Assembly: GCA_029260735.1 (NCBI GenBank)
Contig: JAJDCR010000065.1
Location: 1 to 64,000 of the forward strand
Origin: Planctomycetota bacterium
Lineage (GTDB): Bacteria > Planctomycetota > Uabimicrobiia > Uabimicrobiales > Uabimicrobiaceae
Direction of reading: 5' to 3'
Length of the DNA stretch: 64,000 nt
The position numbers and the translations under genes were made by a program. Numbering within the stretch: the stretch's first letter is position 1; each line of letters begins with the position of its first letter. The notes beneath the pieces are model-generated. The model did no database searches, was not told where the DNA came from, and worked only from the letters and a program-made list of their open reading frames with translations. This document shows, piece after piece, positions 63,376-64,000 of this stretch.

Positions 63376-64000
63376 TTATTCATCGCCATAGTCGCTGTAA
63401 CCAACTGGCTCAAACCAAACTAAACCTTGGCGTGACTTGTTAGAACCAACTTTTAAACCATAGATTTCGCATTGTTTTTTAATGGTGTTAATAATACGAA
63501 CTTGGTCGTCTTTGGTACGAAGCCATTTTACTTTGTAAGTAATCTTACGGCCTTCCATAACTGTTCCAGGAAGAACTTTCATGTCAGCAGCACGACCACT
63601 AGAAAGGCGAAGAATCATTTGATCAATTTTTTCGCGAGCACTTTGCTCAAAATCAGTGAATTTTAAAGTAAAAACATTTTCTTCTAGAATAGTTTTACGC
63701 TTACGACACTGATCTATAATTTTTCGAGCAACTACCTTAGATAAAGCAGCAATCGCTTCATCACGGGCTTTTCTCTCTCCACGAATATAAGCACTAACAG
63801 GACCAGCACCAATTCTTTTACTGGACTCTAATTGAAAACGAACAGGTTGATCTCCTGTTTGTCTGTCCACCATACGACAACTGATGTTTGCAAACCAAAA
63901 ATTTTGCCCTGTTCCAGGATCAGGCTTGGCCCAAGTTCTTAGACCTAGTAAAACAACTTGATTAGCATGATTCCAAACTTCCATGGTGTAACTAGCAGGA
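63376..64000 (-). CDS. Partial M-C module protein, paralogue of the 796-residue protein (cut by window edge)
   Basis: The visible frame encodes the last 207 or so residues. The frame stays open to the window edge and reads PASYTMEVWNHANQVVLLGL, so the gene starts outside. It is highly similar to the end of the second unit of the 796-residue protein (about 85 percent identical by eye over 200 residues: VDRQTGDQPVRFQLESS, RGERKARDEAIAALSKVVARKIIDQCRKRKTILEEN, KWLRTKDDQVRIINTIKKQCEIYGLKVGSNKSRQGLVWFEP broken by small changes). It therefore carries at least M and C modules. A hairpin follows its stop. Confidence 0.75.
   Translation of the reverse strand, partial: PASYTMEVWNHANQVVLLGLRTWAKPDPGTGQNFWFANISCRMVDRQTGDQPVRFQLESSKRIGAGPVSAYIRGERKARDEAIAALSKVVARKIIDQCRKRKTILEENVFTLKFTDFEQSAREKIDQMILRLSSGRAADMKVLPGTVMEGRKITYKVKWLRTKDDQVRIINTIKKQCEIYGLKVGSNKSRQGLVWFEPVGYSDYGDE

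Noticed and set aside
1..64000. tRNA, rRNA and insertion-sequence genes
   Set aside because: I looked for cloverleaf-type GGTTCGA motifs, conserved rRNA segments and transposase motifs and found none; a computed scan (tRNAscan-SE, Infernal) would be decisive.

Overview
This window is 64 kb of chromosomal DNA, AT-rich by eye (GC in the high thirties). It holds about 48 protein genes, one of them cut by the right edge. I see no rRNA, tRNA, CRISPR array, transposase or phage gene. The gene style suggests a large-genome member of the Planctomycetota or a relative (PVC group): a very long coiled-coil protein with sulfatase-modifying-factor-like domains, FHA plus SpoIIE-type phosphatase signalling, a membrane-tethered HTH/HlyD hybrid, an alpha-2-macroglobulin-like protein, VanZ repeats, GH92 mannosidase and fused IcmF. 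The low GC and this gene style would fit a Uabimicrobium-like lineage. That placement is inference, because no marker gene is present.

Layout. 0.8-8.2 kb: two large envelope proteins (HTH-TM-HlyD hybrid; FGE-like/coiled-coil/FGE-like), a foldback repeat, a nucleoside phosphorylase-like protein and a secreted M14 carboxypeptidase. 8.3-14.1 kb: an alpha-2-macroglobulin-like gene that lacks its thioester half and runs into the first of two tandem glycosyltransferase paralogues. 14.1-24.3 kb: FHA/PP2C phosphatase, queG, an L,D-transpeptidase, a PMT-like glycosyltransferase, a cNMP-binding histidine kinase coupled to a second nucleosidase-like gene, a beta-propeller membrane protein and an acyl-CoA dehydrogenase. 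24.5-32.7 kb: icmF, a 1145-residue membrane scaffold and a VanZ-repeat protein, tightly spaced. 32.8-40.6 kb: small membrane proteins, hydrolases, a VOC protein with a near-consensus promoter, an SGNH hydrolase, a DMT transporter and GH92.

41.2-50.3 kb is the clearest metabolic unit. A GbsR/MarR-type regulator precedes polyprenyl diphosphate synthase, DAHP synthase, MenG/UbiE, MenF, MenD, MenA and MenE, with overlaps or gaps of a few bases. Together these supply chorismate, the polyprenyl tail and most of the classical menaquinone pathway; menB, menC and menH are not here. 50.7-59.5 kb holds small membrane proteins, a pseudopilin, a PlsC-ACP fusion with an upstream 50-codon ORF, zinc-ribbon proteins, an AbiTii-like protein, a tetraheme cytochrome, a response regulator and a glutathione synthetase.

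59.5-64 kb is a family of secreted proteins and lipoproteins built from three shared modules (N, M, C): N-M-C twice in one gene, N alone in one, C alone in another, and a further copy that leaves the window. I recognise no described family for it, and it is the best candidate here for something undescribed. Several intergenic gaps contain large nested palindromes (about 6.2-6.5, 36.0-36.2, 38.1-38.3 and 51.7-52.0 kb) that look like mobile or structural intergenic repeats.
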